A stretch of 64,000 nt of DNA from Valencia hispanica (taxonomy: Eukaryota; Chordata; Actinopteri; Cyprinodontiformes; Valenciidae): the NCBI GenBank assembly GCA_963556495.2, contig OY747707.1, positions 31,893,371 through 31,957,370 on the forward strand, read 5' to 3'. A model generated the notes under the pieces. That model had not been told where the DNA came from. It did not search any database and worked only from the letters and a program-made list of their open reading frames with translations. This document shows, in pieces, positions 1-11,410 of this stretch (the first letter of the stretch is position 1; every line of letters starts with the position of its first letter). The translations under genes were made by a program, and so were the position numbers.

Positions 1-179
1 TCAGTATTTAAACGGTTTAGTGTCAGTCATACCTCGCTGGATTCTTCGTCTAATTTCCCTTATGTAATGTTCCCGCATTTTTACTGTAAGTTCATAGACA
101 ACAAAATGATAACAACAAAATGATATAGACTTCTACCTGTGGTAAAAAATTTTTGATTGTGCATGAGTTGGAATGAAAT

Positions 180-1275
180 ACACATCTTTGTAGTTGGGTC
201 TCAGAGTGGCCACTGCATTTTGGAGCAGAAGCCAAGTAATATGGGCAAAGGAACGATCTGAAGACTGCTGCGACTGGATTGTATCAAATCAAATATCAGG
301 GCAGGGATACAAAATAATTTTGCAGCATTAAACAACCTGAAAGGTTCTCTGGTATTCATTATTCAGAAATTAAAAAAAATGTGAACTCAAAATAATCTTT
401 CATAGATCTGGCCACCAAACCAAAGAGAAATCAGGGTAAAACGTTTTTGGCTTCTGGAGGCCGAAGAGCGATCCAGAAGCTCAACCATTGGTTGTGCACT
501 CCACAGGCGTTAATGGTGGACTGGACAGATGGCCATGGCAGCTCAATTGATTTTGCAGCAACGCATCTCAGAGATTGTCAAACCAGAAGAAGAAAAAAAC
601 CTCTATTGGTATGAAACCATGAGAGAATTGTTGAGCCTGCACTTCAAATGTTCTGTCTAGAGAAACACAGGCACTGCTTTTTACTTGGCTTAAACCATCC
701 CTACTGTGAAACGTGGACATTAGACTATAGTGGTGATTCATCTTTCAACATGACAGTTACGCAAAGCACACAACAAAGAAAGCAAAGTAATGATTTCAAG
801 AGCAATATGTAAATATCCTTAAATCACTGGAAAGGTCTAAAAAGGGTTGTGTAGCAACACTGTTCATACAGTCTGATTAGGAGGATCTGCAAAGAAGAAT
901 GTGAGAAAACAACCAAGCTAAGCTTGTAGAGACTTGAGACTATAATTGCTACCATAGTTTCATTAATACATAGTCCAATAAACAGAATTTCACACAAGTG
1001 GATTCAGTCCAGTTGTGGAAAAGTCTGAAGGATGTTCAGTGGAAACTTTGGGCATCTGAGCTCAACTTTTAGTGTAATGGTAAATAATGTGAATACTTAT
1101 GTACGTGTGATTTTTTTTGTTTTCTTTTCTTCAAGAAGTTTGCAAAAATTTCAGTCAAATCCTTGTCATGTTGTCATCCTGGGGAATTTGTGAGTAATTT
1201 TGAGGACAAATAATTCAATTCATTTTAGAATAAGGCTGTCACATAACAAAATAAGGAAAAAGTGACCCTAGCACT
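180..1275 (+). mobile_element. Degenerate Tc1/mariner-like transposon relic
   Basis: Across this stretch I recognise diverged Tc1-type transposase sequence, such as the segments near 870-960 that match the end of the fish Tc1 transposase frame, followed by the usual 3' region around 1090-1260 ('gtgaatacttatgta', then 'ttcattttagaataaggctg'). No open frame of useful length survives, so it is a dead copy. The family is assigned from memory of fish Tc1 consensus sequences. The left end is poorly defined. Confidence 0.6.
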
Positions 1276-3738
1276 GTTCCTACTGAGGACATAGAAGCTT
1301 CAAGGAGTGGAACAAAGTTTTCCTTTTCCTTCGAAGGAACTAAACTTTCTGAATTTATAAAAGTGCATTCTGATCTAATCACATGTAGGTTTAATTTGTA
1401 TCTGCTTAATATCTATTTTAACTTTTGCAAATTAAATAGGTTATACTGCACCTTTAAGGTTACTAATGTTCGATTAGATTTTTTAAAATGGTATTTAAAT
1501 ACCCTTTTCCTGTGATATTTATTTCAGTGTTTTTTAAATATATAATAACTTGTTAAATTAATACAAATTGAAATACTTTTATTATTCCAAGAAAGTTTGT
1601 TAGATTTTCTAGATTAGGAATCTGACTTTGAAATGGCATCCTAGGTTTAATTGCTTATTTATCGTGCTGTAAAGCAAAAAAATAAATAAAAATACTGTCA
1701 ATTTATCTCTTTGCTATTTAGTGATGTACATATGGCGAATCAAGGTGCTTTTAAATAATCAGTACAAGTCCCTGACTAAACTTAGCTTCTTGTTATGGAG
1801 GGACTTTGGGATTTAGGTTGAGTTTTCTATATATTCTGGGTTTACCCTAAGAATCAATCTTTCAGGTGAGTCAAATAACCAGTGAGCCATATCAGAACAG
1901 AATGAACATGCTTGTCTGCATTGTGTTCTCACAAGATTATTAGTAAGAAAACAATGTCAGCTCAGTGAAAACTGTACTTTTTAAACATTCTGTAATAACA
2001 ATAAATTATTATCAATTTTCAACTCCCAATTTCAAATTCAATTCCTGATAGGACCTGAAGTAGCTTAGAGAACCAAATGTTCTCTTTGTCTGTTTTGTAC
2101 CTGCTGTGTTTATGACAAATCTTTGAACTTGAAGTATCTAATGAAGCGAGGGCAACTGTGACAGCAGAAAGGAATGCAAATTGCTCCTACATCCTAAACT
2201 TGATGTTAGCTTTGGAAAAAAGAGCTTTATTTTTCCGAGTTCTGTATTATTTGTCACAGCTCATCTTAAAAAAGCCATCTCTTTAAGCTCATCACTGGTG
2301 TTTTACATATTTCTATTTGTGCTATTTTCTACAGTTTGTTAATCCCGGGAAGTACATAATTACTTTTCACCAGCATACAACTAACTAACAGTGCAAACTG
2401 TAAAATTAAAAGAGAAAAAAAAGAGACCCTATTTTGTCTTAACAACAATAAAACTCAAAGTTCTGAACATTTAAAAAAAAACTCAGTATGGAAATATTTG
2501 CAATTTGGGTTTCAAATATTTAGAATAAATCTCACTGTGTCCGCATAAGTATTTCAGCATCTGGTTGTAATTTCCATGTGTGAGGTTCATGCTGTCACCT
2601 CAGGAGGATTAATGTTACGATTTATGTTTATGTCATCGTTGTTCATAAATTGTTTGAAAGTAGGAAGAAAAGCAGCTGTCATTATGGCATCCAAAGTGGA
2701 GTGAAGCCAAGAAGAATACTGTCAGAAATAAGCAGTAGAACAATAATAATAATCTTTTCATCCCTCATCACGTAAAATAAAATAAAAATCTGTACTGTAC
2801 AGTTAAATTTCAAACAAAAGCACATCTATTCCTTGAAACTACTGAAAGAGAGATTTGGATTTGGAGAATAGTTGAAATCCAAAGGAGCACAAAGGGGAGA
2901 CAGACAAAGCACAGAGGAAATCACTGTTTGCTGCGAACACTGACACAGTGATGTATCAGGACGTCACTCCCTGCCTCCATAATTCTTTCGAATGCTCCAT
3001 TCTGCACATGGACCTTATTGTTCAGTGTTTGTATGAAAGCAAGCTCTGGTCTTGCTGCTGCATCATTAAAGTCTTTAGGATTGAAGAAGAGAAGATTAAT
3101 ATTAATGTCCAAATCCCAACAAGGCCTTCCTTTCCTGCCAGTAAAACTTAAAACTCTCAGGCCCCCCTGCTCAGATTCACTCAAAACTTATCCACTTACA
3201 AAATTTAGTTTTTTCCATTTAAGTAAGATTAAAATAGAGCAGTAAACAACAAAAATGGGATGTGTGGATGAGGCTCTTGTGGATCAAAAGGTCCAATTAC
3301 GTGTGAAATCCAAGGATAAAAAAGTTGTTTTCTTTCTCTTTTCAATATTGAGCAAGAATATAAATTTCAAAAGTGTGTGAGATTGGTATGAAGTGTTATA
3401 ATCGAGATGATCTCCACTCTGAGTGAAAGGTCTTACTGCAAAATCTTTGGGTAAGCTCTTTCAGTTACAGTGTGAAAGGTATATGTGACTGGGACTGATG
3501 AGCTCCCACAATGAATTAAGCAACATTAATGTTTTTCAAACTGTGGTGTCAGAAACTGTGACACAGTAAAGAAGTCCTGCTTTACTTAGAATCTGTAATG
3601 TAACTGCAATAAACAATGTGACTCCAATGACTCCCTGTTTGTCCTATTTCTTCCATCTTTTTTTTCTCTCCTTAAAACTAAAAAGGGCTTTTAATACACT
3701 CTTCAATTTTAATTGTTGTAAGCAGTAAGAAAATAAGT
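1276..3738. other. AT-rich intergenic sequence, no gene recognised
   Basis: This stretch is AT-rich with short A/T runs and no splice-bounded frame I can support. A minus-strand open frame of 87 codons at 2921-3184 has no recognisable domain, signal or neighbouring exon, and I treat it as chance. The region lies downstream of the CD200-like gene, so it could hold that gene's 3' UTR or further exons. Confidence 0.5.
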
Positions 3739-3869
3739 CTAAAATACTAAAATTAGCTGGGGAATAGGAAAACAACAAAATCTGACAGTAAATAACAATA
3801 AACCCAGAATACCAACATAAGAGCCAAAGTAAATCAGTTTTTGCTTTTTAGGAGAAATGCAGAGGACTC
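3739..3869 (-). CDS. Candidate terminal (membrane-anchor) exon of the CD200-like gene
   Basis: On the minus strand a polypyrimidine stretch ending in TATAG precedes an open segment that starts in the phase left by the upstream V exon (one base carried over) and runs 43 codons to a TAG at 3739. The segment is hydrophobic in its middle (IYFGSYVGILGLLLFTV), compatible with one membrane helix and almost no cytoplasmic tail. Adding it gives a 284-residue product with every exon in phase. Against it, the helix is followed by further hydrophobic residues, and AT-rich DNA often yields such segments by chance. This is inferred from phase and hydropathy only. Confidence 0.3.
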
Positions 3870-4059
3870 CTATAAGCAGGAAAATTACTTTATACAACAG
3901 CCTCATTAAAATTATGAAGCACTCAGCCAACATACTCTGGTAAAGTGCTCACTAGGAAGGAACTGGATATTTCTGCCAAGCAACTGCACAGAACTTTCTT
4001 TCTTTGAATAGATTTTTTAATCTATAGAAACTTGAGGAAAGAGGGGAAAATTAACTATC

Positions 4060-4550
4060 TTGTATTAAAGCTGCAGTCCGGAGAATATGTTTATGTGTTA
4101 AAGTTTTAGAAATCTTTAAAATGATAGTGCAGTTCAACACTATGATGTACGGCTGGTGGTCCACAACATTTGTTCTTCCTAAATCCCCCCTTCCTCCCGT
4201 TGACCCGCATTTCACATGACCATGCATTTCACACTGACCGCCGAATTTCTTTAGTCAATAGAATTCGAGTATCCACCTTGTCGGCTGTCAATCAACTTAC
4301 ATGCACATCGCGCAAACCTGTGAAAATGGGGCCGCTCCAGTTTACAGTCGCCATATTGGAAGAGAGCATCAGTCATGGAAAAGTCACTTCTGAAATAGGT
4401 GATGCTCGAAAGCGCTTGCTGCTTTCCTCTTTGACCGGCTGTGACACCACAGGTAATGCCGTGCACAATTGTTGAGGTGGGACTAGAGTGAGCGGAGGGG
4501 AGGGGGGCCTCGGTAAAAATCTCTCTCTCTCTCAAGCAGTCCGGACAGTG
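4060..4550. repeat. Interspersed repeat with TTAA-adjacent inverted ends
   Basis: The left edge reads 'ttaaagctgcagtccgg', and the right edge read on the other strand gives 'ttaaaagcactgtccgg', so the block has similar inverted ends beginning at TTAA. The interior is more GC-rich than its surroundings. This looks like a non-autonomous DNA transposon sitting in the intron or 3' part of the CD200-like gene. I cannot assign the superfamily. Open frames on both strands here (4170-4475 and 4251-4535) have no recognisable product. Confidence 0.35.
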
Positions 4551-4644
4551 CTTTTAATGCAAGATATGTGTTTTGACCTCCTTAACCTTTCCTTGTTGAG
4601 AGAGTGTGGATGGATAAAAGTGAGCTTGAAAAGCAGATATTTAC

Positions 4645-7196
4645 CATAGGTAGAGAGACAGACCACAGAGCTCTTTGTCCCCTCAGAATGTGTCTCGTAG
4701 ACGCAGGTGTAGCAACCCTCATCCTGAATGGCAACAGGTTGGATCGTAAGCTGACTGTCTGACAGGGAAGGAGAGAGCCAGACTCTCCCCTGATAAGCTG
4801 GTTCAATCATAGGGTCACTCCGTTTTGTAAAAGAGGCCACCTCTGTGGATTCGCCTTGAGCAGGAGTGTGTTTCCACAGAATCTGCTGCACCTTTTCGGG
4901 CAAACCAAAGGAGCATGACAGGGAGGCCTTCTTGCCGTTCACTGCTGTTTTGTTTCTCTCAGATGTCACTTCGGCTGGGAATGAAAAACAAAGGGTGATT
5001 CATGAGCAGAAAAAATATCAAACATAACCAGGAGACACAGGGTGCATAAAGGAGAATGTCAATATTAAGAATATGAGGTACCACAAACAGAAACCAGTCA
5101 GTGGAATTTGACCCAGCTGTTTTTGCTTAGCAGGATAAGCCCTCCTTCTGCCACTGCTGCAAAGCTCTTTATTAACTTGACTGGCCCAGTCTCAGCAAGC
5201 TCATCAGTTTCTGGTCAGAGGTTAACAGTGGTTGAGAACACGTGTATTCGCATATTTTTAGCTTTAAGCCTTGAGTGCAAAGGGGAAAGTATCTAAAATC
5301 CATCAAGTCATGGATTGTTGACGGGGACAGCAACCATGGAGACTAAATACAGACCACTGTCTTTTATGATACTCTTGTGACATCTTTGACTTAAGCCAAG
5401 TTATCCTTCATTTATAAAGGCTACTATCTTCCAAAGAATAACAACAACTTTCCTAATAAATATATCCCTCCAAAACTTTTTAAGCAGATTTTAATCTTGT
5501 CTGTGCCAAACAGAGAACAATGTATTTCACAATACAAAATCTTTCAACTTTAGAAATGTAAGCTTGTCCTCCTATCTCCATGGTTGGTATCCTCTTAGGA
5601 GGTTTCAAGTGGACGCTTTACACACCCAGTTCATGACTCTTCTTTCTGCACAATGTAATCTTTTTTTTTTTACAAAAAATATAAAAACACACAGGTTTAT
5701 AAGTTGCGTCACTGTATATCTAATGGCTATTTATTAGCTGTAAAAAATAAGTGAGATACAAGTGATAATTTATTATGGAGTTCCACAAGGTTCAGTTGTT
5801 GGATCCTTCTAATAAATGTATATCAGGTTTCCACTGTGTGTATATAATCAAACAACAGAGCACATCTACTGTTTCACTCCAACCCAGATAATACTCAGTT
5901 AAACATACATGTTTCTGACATCTACCATGACTTTGTGAGTATTTTGTTCAGTGCATCACAGACGACAAGTAATAATATGTCTTGCATTAAGTACATAAAT
6001 AATGTGGCAGCAGAAAAGAGATGGGAGACTTATCTTTCTCAATAAATATGTGTTCAGATTGTGTTGACTATAATACAATTGATGTACCTGCTACAATGCC
6101 AGAAACTGGTTTGTGAAATATTTTTTACTTTTTTTAGGTATCCAGCAAGATGGCATGCACATGCAAAGACGTACTATGTTTATAACAGCTATATCAACTA
6201 TTGTTCCCCTATTGAGTCAAACAACTTACTTTGTCCATTCTCTTCTATCTTCCCACAGCTTATCATCTCCTTCTAGCATTTCACACAATTTATAAAATGT
6301 ATTTTATGGGGCGACTGTGGCTTAGGAGGTTGCTCCTGCAACTGGAGGGTTGCTGGTTTGAACCCCCGCTCTGTCTGTCTCTGTATTTGCACCCTTGGGA
6401 AGACACTTCCCCCGCCTTGCCTACTGGTGGTGGTCAGAGGGTCTGGTGACACCAGTGTACAGCAGACTCGCCTCTGTCAGTGTGCCCTAGGGCAGCTGTG
6501 GCTACAATGTAGCTTACCATCAGTAATGCATGCAAAGGTGAATGACTGAATGTGGTGTACAGTGCTTTGGGGTCCTCAGGACTAGATAGAGTACAATACA
6601 AGTACAGGCCATATACGATTTATTAATAATAATGCTTCTATCTAGACTTGAATGTATTTTATCCTAACTGCAAAATATTAATGTTCAATATTAATTAATC
6701 TCAACTTATAAATGTTTCAATTACCGTCAACAATGAGGCATGTCTGTCCCTGCTTTGAACCTGAAGGACTTAGGTCAAAGATGCATGTGTAGCAGCCTTC
6801 ATCGCGGAAGCCCACCCTGCGGATGGTGACAGCCGAGCTATCCTTTGGTGAGGTGGCGAGCTCCACATGCTGTTGTCTGTTCACGCTTTCTTGGTTTCCT
6901 GGCTGGTAGCTCAGCAGGGTCTGGTTCTTGTCGTCCAGCCAATGAACCTGCTTCAAGACTTCACCACGCTCCCTTGAAATTGTGCAGAGCAGTGTAAAGG
7001 ATTTGTCCAATGGTGCTTTCAAACGGGCCGTTGTCATCACTCTGCCTAAAACCAGTATTTCACAGTGAGCTGGTATAGTTTTTTTTGTATTTTACTGAGT
7101 TGGCTTAATATCCCCCTACTCACTGTGCGCTTGTCCCATTAACAGCAGAAGAAAACACACCCGCAGACCTGTTCTACATGTGACAGGGATCGTCAT
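4645..7196 (-). CDS. CD200/OX-2-like immunoglobulin-superfamily receptor or ligand (two V-type domains)
   Basis: Three exons join in phase on the minus strand. Exon 7196-7124 encodes a signal peptide with a leucine core ([13 protein letters not shown]). Exons 7045-6725 and 4974-4645 each encode one V-type Ig domain; all junctions are phase 1 with good GT/AG sites. Domain 1 has the B-strand Cys in TLLC and the F-strand motif DEGCYTC; domain 2 has SLSC and DEGCYTC. Both carry an extra Cys in the G strand (QTCLIV, VVCLSTY), as in the CD200 V domain. CD200 family proteins are cell-surface glycoproteins that restrain myeloid cells through CD200R. Mammalian CD200 has V plus C2, so two V domains is unusual. 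CD160 maps near PDZK1 in human and is an alternative by synteny, but the motifs fit CD200 better. A polypyrimidine acceptor just before the start codon suggests an upstream non-coding exon. The end of the gene is unresolved. Confidence 0.75.
6305..6625 (+). repeat. tRNA-derived SINE
   Basis: The head has a tRNA-like A box ('gtggcttaggagg') and B box ('ggtttgaacccc') about 35 bp apart, followed by the body common to many teleost SINEs ('cttgcctactggtgg', 'gtgaatgactgaatgtggtgtacagtgctttgggg' region) and a tail ending near 'tacaatacaagtacaggcc'. It lies in the intron between the two V exons of the CD200-like gene. It is not a functional tRNA gene. Confidence 0.7.
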
Positions 7197-7199
7197 CGT

Positions 7200-8910
7200 A
7201 TTCACTGAGGAAAAAAAGAAGGAGTTGGTCTGATATTCCATAAATTAAAGCGCCCACAGTGGTGATCACAACTTTAAAGACATTCAGCATTAACTGAATA
7301 GATTTTTTTCCCACAATAAAGCTAAATGTTTGACTGCCTTTGGTTGCCAAGTTGGAAGAATATATTTAAAATGAGATGTTTCACAGGGTTGCCATCAAGA
7401 CTTTTGAAAGTCAAATGCAGATACTTAATCCTAGCCTGCTTTATTCTTTCCAAAACCAGTTTTGATGTGTTTTTTAAATCACTGTTGTATTGGATTACCT
7501 ACTTGTGTCCAAGTTTAATTCATCTAGCCGCTGATTTGATTTGAAGTGACGTAAAATATTATGACGGTAGTCTTCCTTATTTATTATTCCAGCCACTGTT
7601 AGCAAAATAGCCCTACAGCATGATGCTACCACTGTACTTGAAAGTTAGTACAGGGTTATTAAAGCCTCACCTTCTCATTTCATCTCAAAACATTCTTCTT
7701 TCTCACTCTGACCAAAAAAGCTCTATGTTTATCTTCTCTGACAATCAAACCCCCTTGTCCAAAAGACATCTGGCTTGTCCATGCAAGCAGTTTTCAATGA
7801 AGTTTCTGGGTTTCTATTTTGAGCTAGGTTTTTTTTCTTGGCTGGCCACTGTACAGTCCTTGAGATGAAAAACATATTTCACTCTGGACAGTTACACTGA
7901 TGTTCCATCAATTCCCAGTTTAGCAAGCTTGAGGCGTTTGTTTCATAAACTTGCTAAACCAGTTGTGCCGGACTCAAATTCTCGAGAGCTACTATCCTCC
8001 AACTTTTAAATGAACCCCTTCATCTACACACCTGAACTTGATTCAGGTTTGTCGGTGAAAGGATGCATCCAAACGTAAGTTGCTCTGAAGGACTGGTGTT
8101 GGGCAACCCTGTCCTTTCATCCGATGGATGAAAATTGGACACATTGATCCAAAACACACAACCACACTGAAGATTATGATTAAAAGCTGGGTCTATGTCA
8201 TGAATTTTCATCCATCCATTCATCCATCCCTGATTAATTTGCATCTGTAACTTTTGGATGGGATAATGCCACCGATCTTATTTTACTCCACTATCTCAAC
8301 AAATTCAGTTCCTGTAAATCAGTTGTGGCCAACACCATTTCACACATTCTAAAGCCAATAATACTGGTTTCTTACATGTTTTATTTGTCACTACACGACA
8401 TTCCAATAGCAATCAGTTTAGTGGGTGGAAGTGATCAGAATTTATTTTTTCATTTATTTATAATATCTCTGAGTTTAAAATGGATCTATTTGATATTATT
8501 TATGTTTCCTTCTGCTTTAAGTCTAATATATCCAAACTTTATTAACATGTCAGTGTCTTATATAAAATGTAATAAATTGAGTCAGCAGTAAGTACAGAAC
8601 AAGGATTAAAATCAATCTTCCTCAAGGAGCTACAATATATAACAGCTATTTGCACTTTAGTTCAGTGGAAAAAATGTAATATTGATGCATGATGCGCATC
8701 TATGAGTTTAGCGAGTATTTTCTCTACTCCCTATATTTTTACCACATTTTGTGGCATAAGATCAAAAATAACGGTAAAGATGTTATATACTGGACTAACA
8801 CAATTTACTAAACTAAAAACTGTTAGTCCTTTATCAAGCAAGAGAACACATGAAATCTCAGTCTATCACTTTTTCTGTACAGATTATATCACATCTGCTA
8901 ACAGAGACAC
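7200..8910. other. Upstream flank of the CD200-like gene with a Tc1 relic
   Basis: No gene is recognised. From about 7430 to 7870 there is reverse-oriented, heavily mutated Tc1-type transposase sequence; 'acagcatgatgctaccac' is the complement of the conserved Tc1 stretch around a GGSIML-like motif. Another relic with the same wording lies near 31990-32270. Simple 'catccatc' repeats occur around 8210-8230. The rest is AT-rich. Confidence 0.45.
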
Positions 8911-9168
8911 TCACCTTACGCCTCCTGTTATAAATGTAAAACCCAGCAGTTTCAGATGGTCTACCTCTGCAACATCTCCTGCATAATTATAATCCAGCAT
9001 CGATGTGCGATATTCTACTTTCTGCTTCTCCAAGTGTTGACCGCTGGCTGCACTGAACTGTAAAGGCGCTCTAGTACACAAATTACATTTAGTCAAGGAA
9101 GGCTGAACGTATTTTCTGGTTCCACAGCGCTCTCTACTGTCATAGTAGGCTACATACATTGCTTGCAA
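8911..9168 (-). other. Open frame ending at a splice-donor consensus, unassigned
   Basis: An 85-codon minus-strand frame runs into a strong donor (CGTAAG followed by GTGAGT) at about 8911. It is richer in G+C than the flanks and has several Cys residues, but I recognise no domain. It sits upstream of the CD200-like gene on the same strand, so it could be a 5' exon of that gene or of a transposon. It may also be chance. Confidence 0.2.
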
Positions 9169-9169
9169 T

Positions 9170-9975
9170 TATATCATCTGAAATTTCGAAAACAAATAAA
9201 TGAAATAAACAAGATGATCAAAATAGTGGATAACGTATTTATTTTATTTTTAAATGTTTAGGGTGATTTAAAAAACAAACAAAGGGAATTATGTTTTATA
9301 TTATTATTTTGAATAGCAAAACCTCTAAAGGATAAAAGGACAACAATAAAAACTTTTGCTGTTATTGTTAGCCTACTTCTTTTATTGATATATGTTTTCA
9401 ATCATAGAAGCCGAATTGAACGTCCGCCATATTGTGAGTGGCAACTTCTTGAAAACCAATGCAAGAGTAAGAAATTGGGTTTAATGAATAAAAGAAACAA
9501 TTAACTTTACTTTACACCATAGATTGTATGTAAACAGAAACTTTTTACTAATTTTTATGAATAGTTTTAAAGATGTATATGTTCGTTCAAAAATGAATCT
9601 GCAAATAAATCAAAATAAGAAAACAAGCAAGATGAAATAAGGTGTCGTTACTTAAAATGGTCCTAAGCTGAATACTTTTTTTTTTCTTTCCAAACGTTCT
9701 ACAATTTTGGAGTCAAACCTATGTATAGGTTATGGTTTATGTCTTTATTTCTTCAGAACAAATAGAGAAAAGAAAAAAAAAACATAACTTACAATATGCC
9801 TCGATATTACAGTCCGGATGTTGATATGACGTCTATTATTCCATAGCTGGTCGTGCAGTCATTAAAGTGGTTGCAAAAAATATGATATTATTATTTAACT
9901 ATCTGTTTTATTATTTTCTATTTCAGTATCTTGTCTTTAAATTTGTACATTCAAAACATATTTTGATAGAGAAAG
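9170..9975. other. AT-rich intergenic stretch
   Basis: I see no gene. The segment around 9400-9850 contains short GC-richer patches ('acgtccgccatattg', 'acagtccggatg') that resemble transposon ends, but I could not pair them convincingly. Confidence 0.4.
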
Positions 9976-11175
9976 AAAGAAAAGACGGAAACAAAAAGTT
10001 TTGGATGGACAATGACTAACCAACCTGTAGAACTCAAACTAGACCAGTTTAGAATCTGTTGCAGAGTTCCATTACCCGCTATTCCACCATGGACACTTCC
10101 TGAGGTATCAGTGGATTTAACTTTATTAGAGAAGAAGAACAAGGATAAATCATTCATAATAACTTCACATACAGTACAGGTTTATATTGATAAGTATTAT
10201 AATTATGTACAAATATATACAGATACATCAAAGAATACAGCAGATCATATTGGCATAGCTTTTATTATTCCTGAGTTTCACATCAAAGTAAAGAAAAGGG
10301 TAAATGACAAATTATCAGTATACACAGGAGAAATGCTAGCAATTTTGTTTGCTATTCAATGGGTGGAAGAAAATAGACCACTAATGTCAATTATTTGTTC
10401 AGATTCAAGCTCATCATTAACCAGTTTACAATGCAGTCATTCAGAAAGCAGACCAGACATCCTTATAGAAATACATCAAACACTATATAGAATAAAAATG
10501 ATGGGACTTACAGTAATTTTTTTGTGGATCCCAGCTCACTATGGAGTCAGAGGAAATGAAGAGGTTGATAGGATTGCAAATGAAGCAACAATAAACCCAT
10601 TGGTTGATTTGACTATTAACTTTGGTCAAAAAGAGATAAAGAGCATGATAATGCAAGAAATGAAGAAAAAATGGCAAAAACAATGGGAGGAGGAAAAGAC
10701 GGGACGATGGCTTTATAAAATTCAGAGAAGTGTAGGAGAAATGAGAAGCACTGGAAGGAGTAGGAGAGAGGAGGTGATTATTTCTAGATTGAGGTTTGGC
10801 CATACTGGTTTAAATAATACATTATTCATAATAGGGAAACATAATACAGGAAAATGTGAACACTGTGGTGAAGAAGAAATCATGTTATATTACAATGTTA
10901 GAAATACCAGGTAGAAAGAAGAAAACTAATCCAAAACTTAAGTAAGATGAAAATGAAACTAGACCTTATTGATCTTTTGAGAAAGGACTCGAAAAGTGAA
11001 TATTATCAGGTTGTATTTCAGTTTTTCAAAGAAAGTAGAATATTTGGAGGATTTTAGTTTTTTTTTTGAGCGCGTTCTGGTCCACACTCCACACTAGTGG
11101 TGGCGGTAATGCACCATTCGTTGTTTGCCAACCGCCAATAAAAATCAGAAGAAAAAGAAGAAGAAGAAGAAAAAT
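9976..11175 (+). mobile_element. 5'-truncated RNase H-bearing LINE (I/Nimb-like), 3' end
   Basis: This is the 3' part of a non-LTR retrotransposon whose ORF2 ends in an RNase H domain. The element ends with the non-coding tail typical of this fish family ('gtggcggtaatgcacc', 'ccaaccgccaataaaa') and a (GAA)n tract at about 11153-11173. The 5' part, including the reverse transcriptase, is missing. Its 3' end lies immediately upstream of the gpr89 promoter region. Assignment to the I/Nimb group is from memory of fish repeat consensus sequences. Confidence 0.75.
10012..11057 (+). pseudogene. RNase H domain of a LINE ORF2, one frameshift
   Basis: The 300-codon open frame (10012-10914) contains an RNase H fold with all four acidic positions present: Asp in YTDTSK, Glu in GEMLAI, Asp in CSDSS and Asp in EVDRIA, plus the His of WIPAHYG. 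After the domain comes a lysine-rich linker and a Cys-x2-Cys motif (CEHCGEEE). The expected His/Cys continuation is lost through a frameshift near 10890, beyond which the frame resumes (VERRKLIQNL) to a TAG at 11057. RNase H removes the RNA template during target-primed reverse transcription. The domain reads as enzymatically plausible but is stranded in a truncated copy. Confidence 0.8.
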
Positions 11176-11204
11176 AATATTTTGATAGGTGGAAAACGTC
11201 ATAT

Positions 11205-11400
11205 GCCTGCGACGGAAGTGTGTTGGTGACGGTTTGCTTGTCGCTTTACAACTAAACAAGTGCTGTCAAAATGTTAGACACATAACACACAGTTCAATCT
11301 AAAGAAATACGGCGTGTTGTTTGTTTGTTTGTGGGTTAAAATGAACTAAAGCCGGGCTGCACTTATTGGATTTTCGGAGAGTTTGAAGTAGTTTTACAGA
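11205..11400 (+). promoter_or_regulatory. gpr89: Putative TATA-less promoter and 5' UTR of gpr89 with an ETS site
   Basis: Between the end of the LINE and the gpr89 start codon lies a short GC-richer stretch containing 'cggaagtg' at 11213-11220, the core of an ETS/GABP-type site. Such sites are common in housekeeping promoters without a TATA box. No TATA box is seen at a suitable distance. The start site is inferred, not seen. Confidence 0.4.
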
Positions 11401-11410
11401 CATAATCATC

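Noticed and set aside
2921..3184. 87-codon minus-strand frame
   Set aside because: No domain, no matching splice phase to the CD200-like exons, and no membrane helix.
4170..4535. Overlapping frames on both strands
   Set aside because: They lie inside an interspersed repeat with inverted ends and have no recognisable product.
6305..6400. tRNA-like A and B boxes as a tRNA gene
   Set aside because: The head is fused to a SINE body and shows no full cloverleaf with acceptor pairing; the same holds for 13630 and 57990-58196.
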